Part shown: piece after piece, positions 63,610 through 64,000 of the stretch
How positions within the stretch are numbered: the stretch's first letter is position 1
How the letters are laid out: each line of letters starts with the position of its first letter
Source: JADKIH01 sp964595205
GTDB lineage: Bacteria; Bacteroidota; Bacteroidia; AKYH767-A; 2013-40CM-41-45
NCBI GenBank assembly: GCA_964595205.1
Contig: CAZQOQ010000037.1
Location: 258,468-322,467, forward strand
Reading direction: 5' to 3'
DNA length: 64,000 bases
The notes under the pieces: model-generated
What the model was told of the DNA's origin: nothing
Seen by the model: only the letters and a program-made list of their open reading frames with translations
The model's database searches: none
Position numbers and translations under genes: made by a program

Positions 63610-64000
63610 GTGAAAGCAAACCTAACCAAATGCAAGTTTATCATTTTAGGTGTTCTGTTTTCGATGCTATTTTCGGTTAAAGGTTATTCGCAAGCGAATG
63701 CCTATAATTGTTGCATCAAGAACATTACACAGACGAGTCCAAGTACATTGGAATTCGATGTATGGATTGAGTGGACAGGAACGAACACTCAGAAGTTAAC
63801 CTTATTCCAGGCCGGTATTAATTTTAATTATGCCGGTATGGCTAATGGCGGTACAATATCCGGTGCTTTTAAAGCCGGATCTGCATCAACCACACTTCCT
63901 CTCGTTCAACAGGCGCCAAACTGGAACATTAATGGTACCAGTAAGCAAATTCGTATGCTTGCAGCGATTGCAACGCCATCGGCTATTGCTACGACTATTC
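63610..64000 (+). CDS. N-terminal part of a further secreted protein (3' truncated)
   Basis: The frame opens at GTG 63610 and runs to the window end, about 130 residues. Signal peptide with the hydrophobic stretch FIILGVLFSMLFSVKGYSQ. The mature start reads ANAYNCCIKNITQTSP, then LEFDVWIEWTG and LTLFQAGINFNYAGMANGG. The strand pattern is reminiscent of a cohesin-like beta sandwich, which would fit beside dockerin-like tails, but the fragment is too short to be sure. A GTG start is assumed because no ATG is nearby upstream. Probably continues as a large surface protein beyond the window. Confidence 0.7.
   Translation, partial: MKANLTKCKFIILGVLFSMLFSVKGYSQANAYNCCIKNITQTSPSTLEFDVWIEWTGTNTQKLTLFQAGINFNYAGMANGGTISGAFKAGSASTTLPLVQQAPNWNINGTSKQIRMLAAIATPSAIATTI

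Overview
The window looks like a chromosomal segment of an uncultured member of the Bacteroidota, probably near Chitinophagales or a similar Sphingobacteriia-like lineage. Evidence: type IX secretion (T9SS) C-terminal sorting domains, family proteins typical of the phylum (DUF3276, DUF5683, TIGR02757, BatA-like, two-dockerin-loop secreted proteins), a parA-parB-DUF5683-dapB-lepB gene order, a TAnnTTTG-type promoter, and AT-rich leaders with few strong Shine-Dalgarno sites. No rRNA, tRNA, CRISPR array, transposase or integrase was seen.

Layout. 1-12.8 kb: the tail of a TPR protein; a minus-strand set of secreted hydrolases (PDZ/alpha-beta hydrolase, DUF885 metallopeptidase-like, TolB-like propeller); a DUF2723 membrane protein; a DMT exporter; a YggS-type PLP protein; then DUF1015, class V aminotransferase, secreted hypothetical and ferredoxin genes divergent from a LuxC-like acyl-CoA reductase. 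13-20.7 kb: signal peptidase, DapB, DUF5683, ParB, ParA, an MBL hydrolase, an M48 protease, a YjgN-like membrane protein and DUF3276. 20.9-31.5 kb: UvrA divergent from an ECF sigma factor with a small partner gene, endonuclease III, an SDR, a phytanoyl-CoA dioxygenase-like protein, an OmpR/histidine kinase pair and a class III aminotransferase. 32-42.2 kb: a T9SS-exported subtilase, NrnA, two FKBP lipoproteins, then a minus-strand run of RsmI-like, LMW-PTP, dihydroorotase-like, BatA-like and TIGR02757 genes. 42.2-43 kb: a stand-alone response regulator with tiny ORFs. 43-47 kb: a strongly AT-rich island with two paralogous ~500-residue proteins of unknown function around an XRE regulator. 47-51 kb: tandem di-heme peroxidases fused to an imelysin-like N-terminus. 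51-64 kb: a T9SS cargo protein, a 3058-residue modular surface protein, a mini-protein carrying the same dockerin-like tail, and the start of a further secreted protein.

Two themes stand out. First, at least four intergenic regions (12.8, 23.9, 30.0 and 53.3 kb) hold elements of one architecture: an arm of tandem 7-10 base units, a spacer, and an inverted copy. A direct array at 31.5 kb shares its vocabulary with the one at 30.0 kb, and the two bracket one gene. Second, the right third is dominated by secreted or envelope proteins: paired peroxidases behind the AT-rich paralogue, and a giant surface protein whose dockerin-like tail recurs in the gene next to it. Percentages and domain borders given here are estimates made by reading, not computed.
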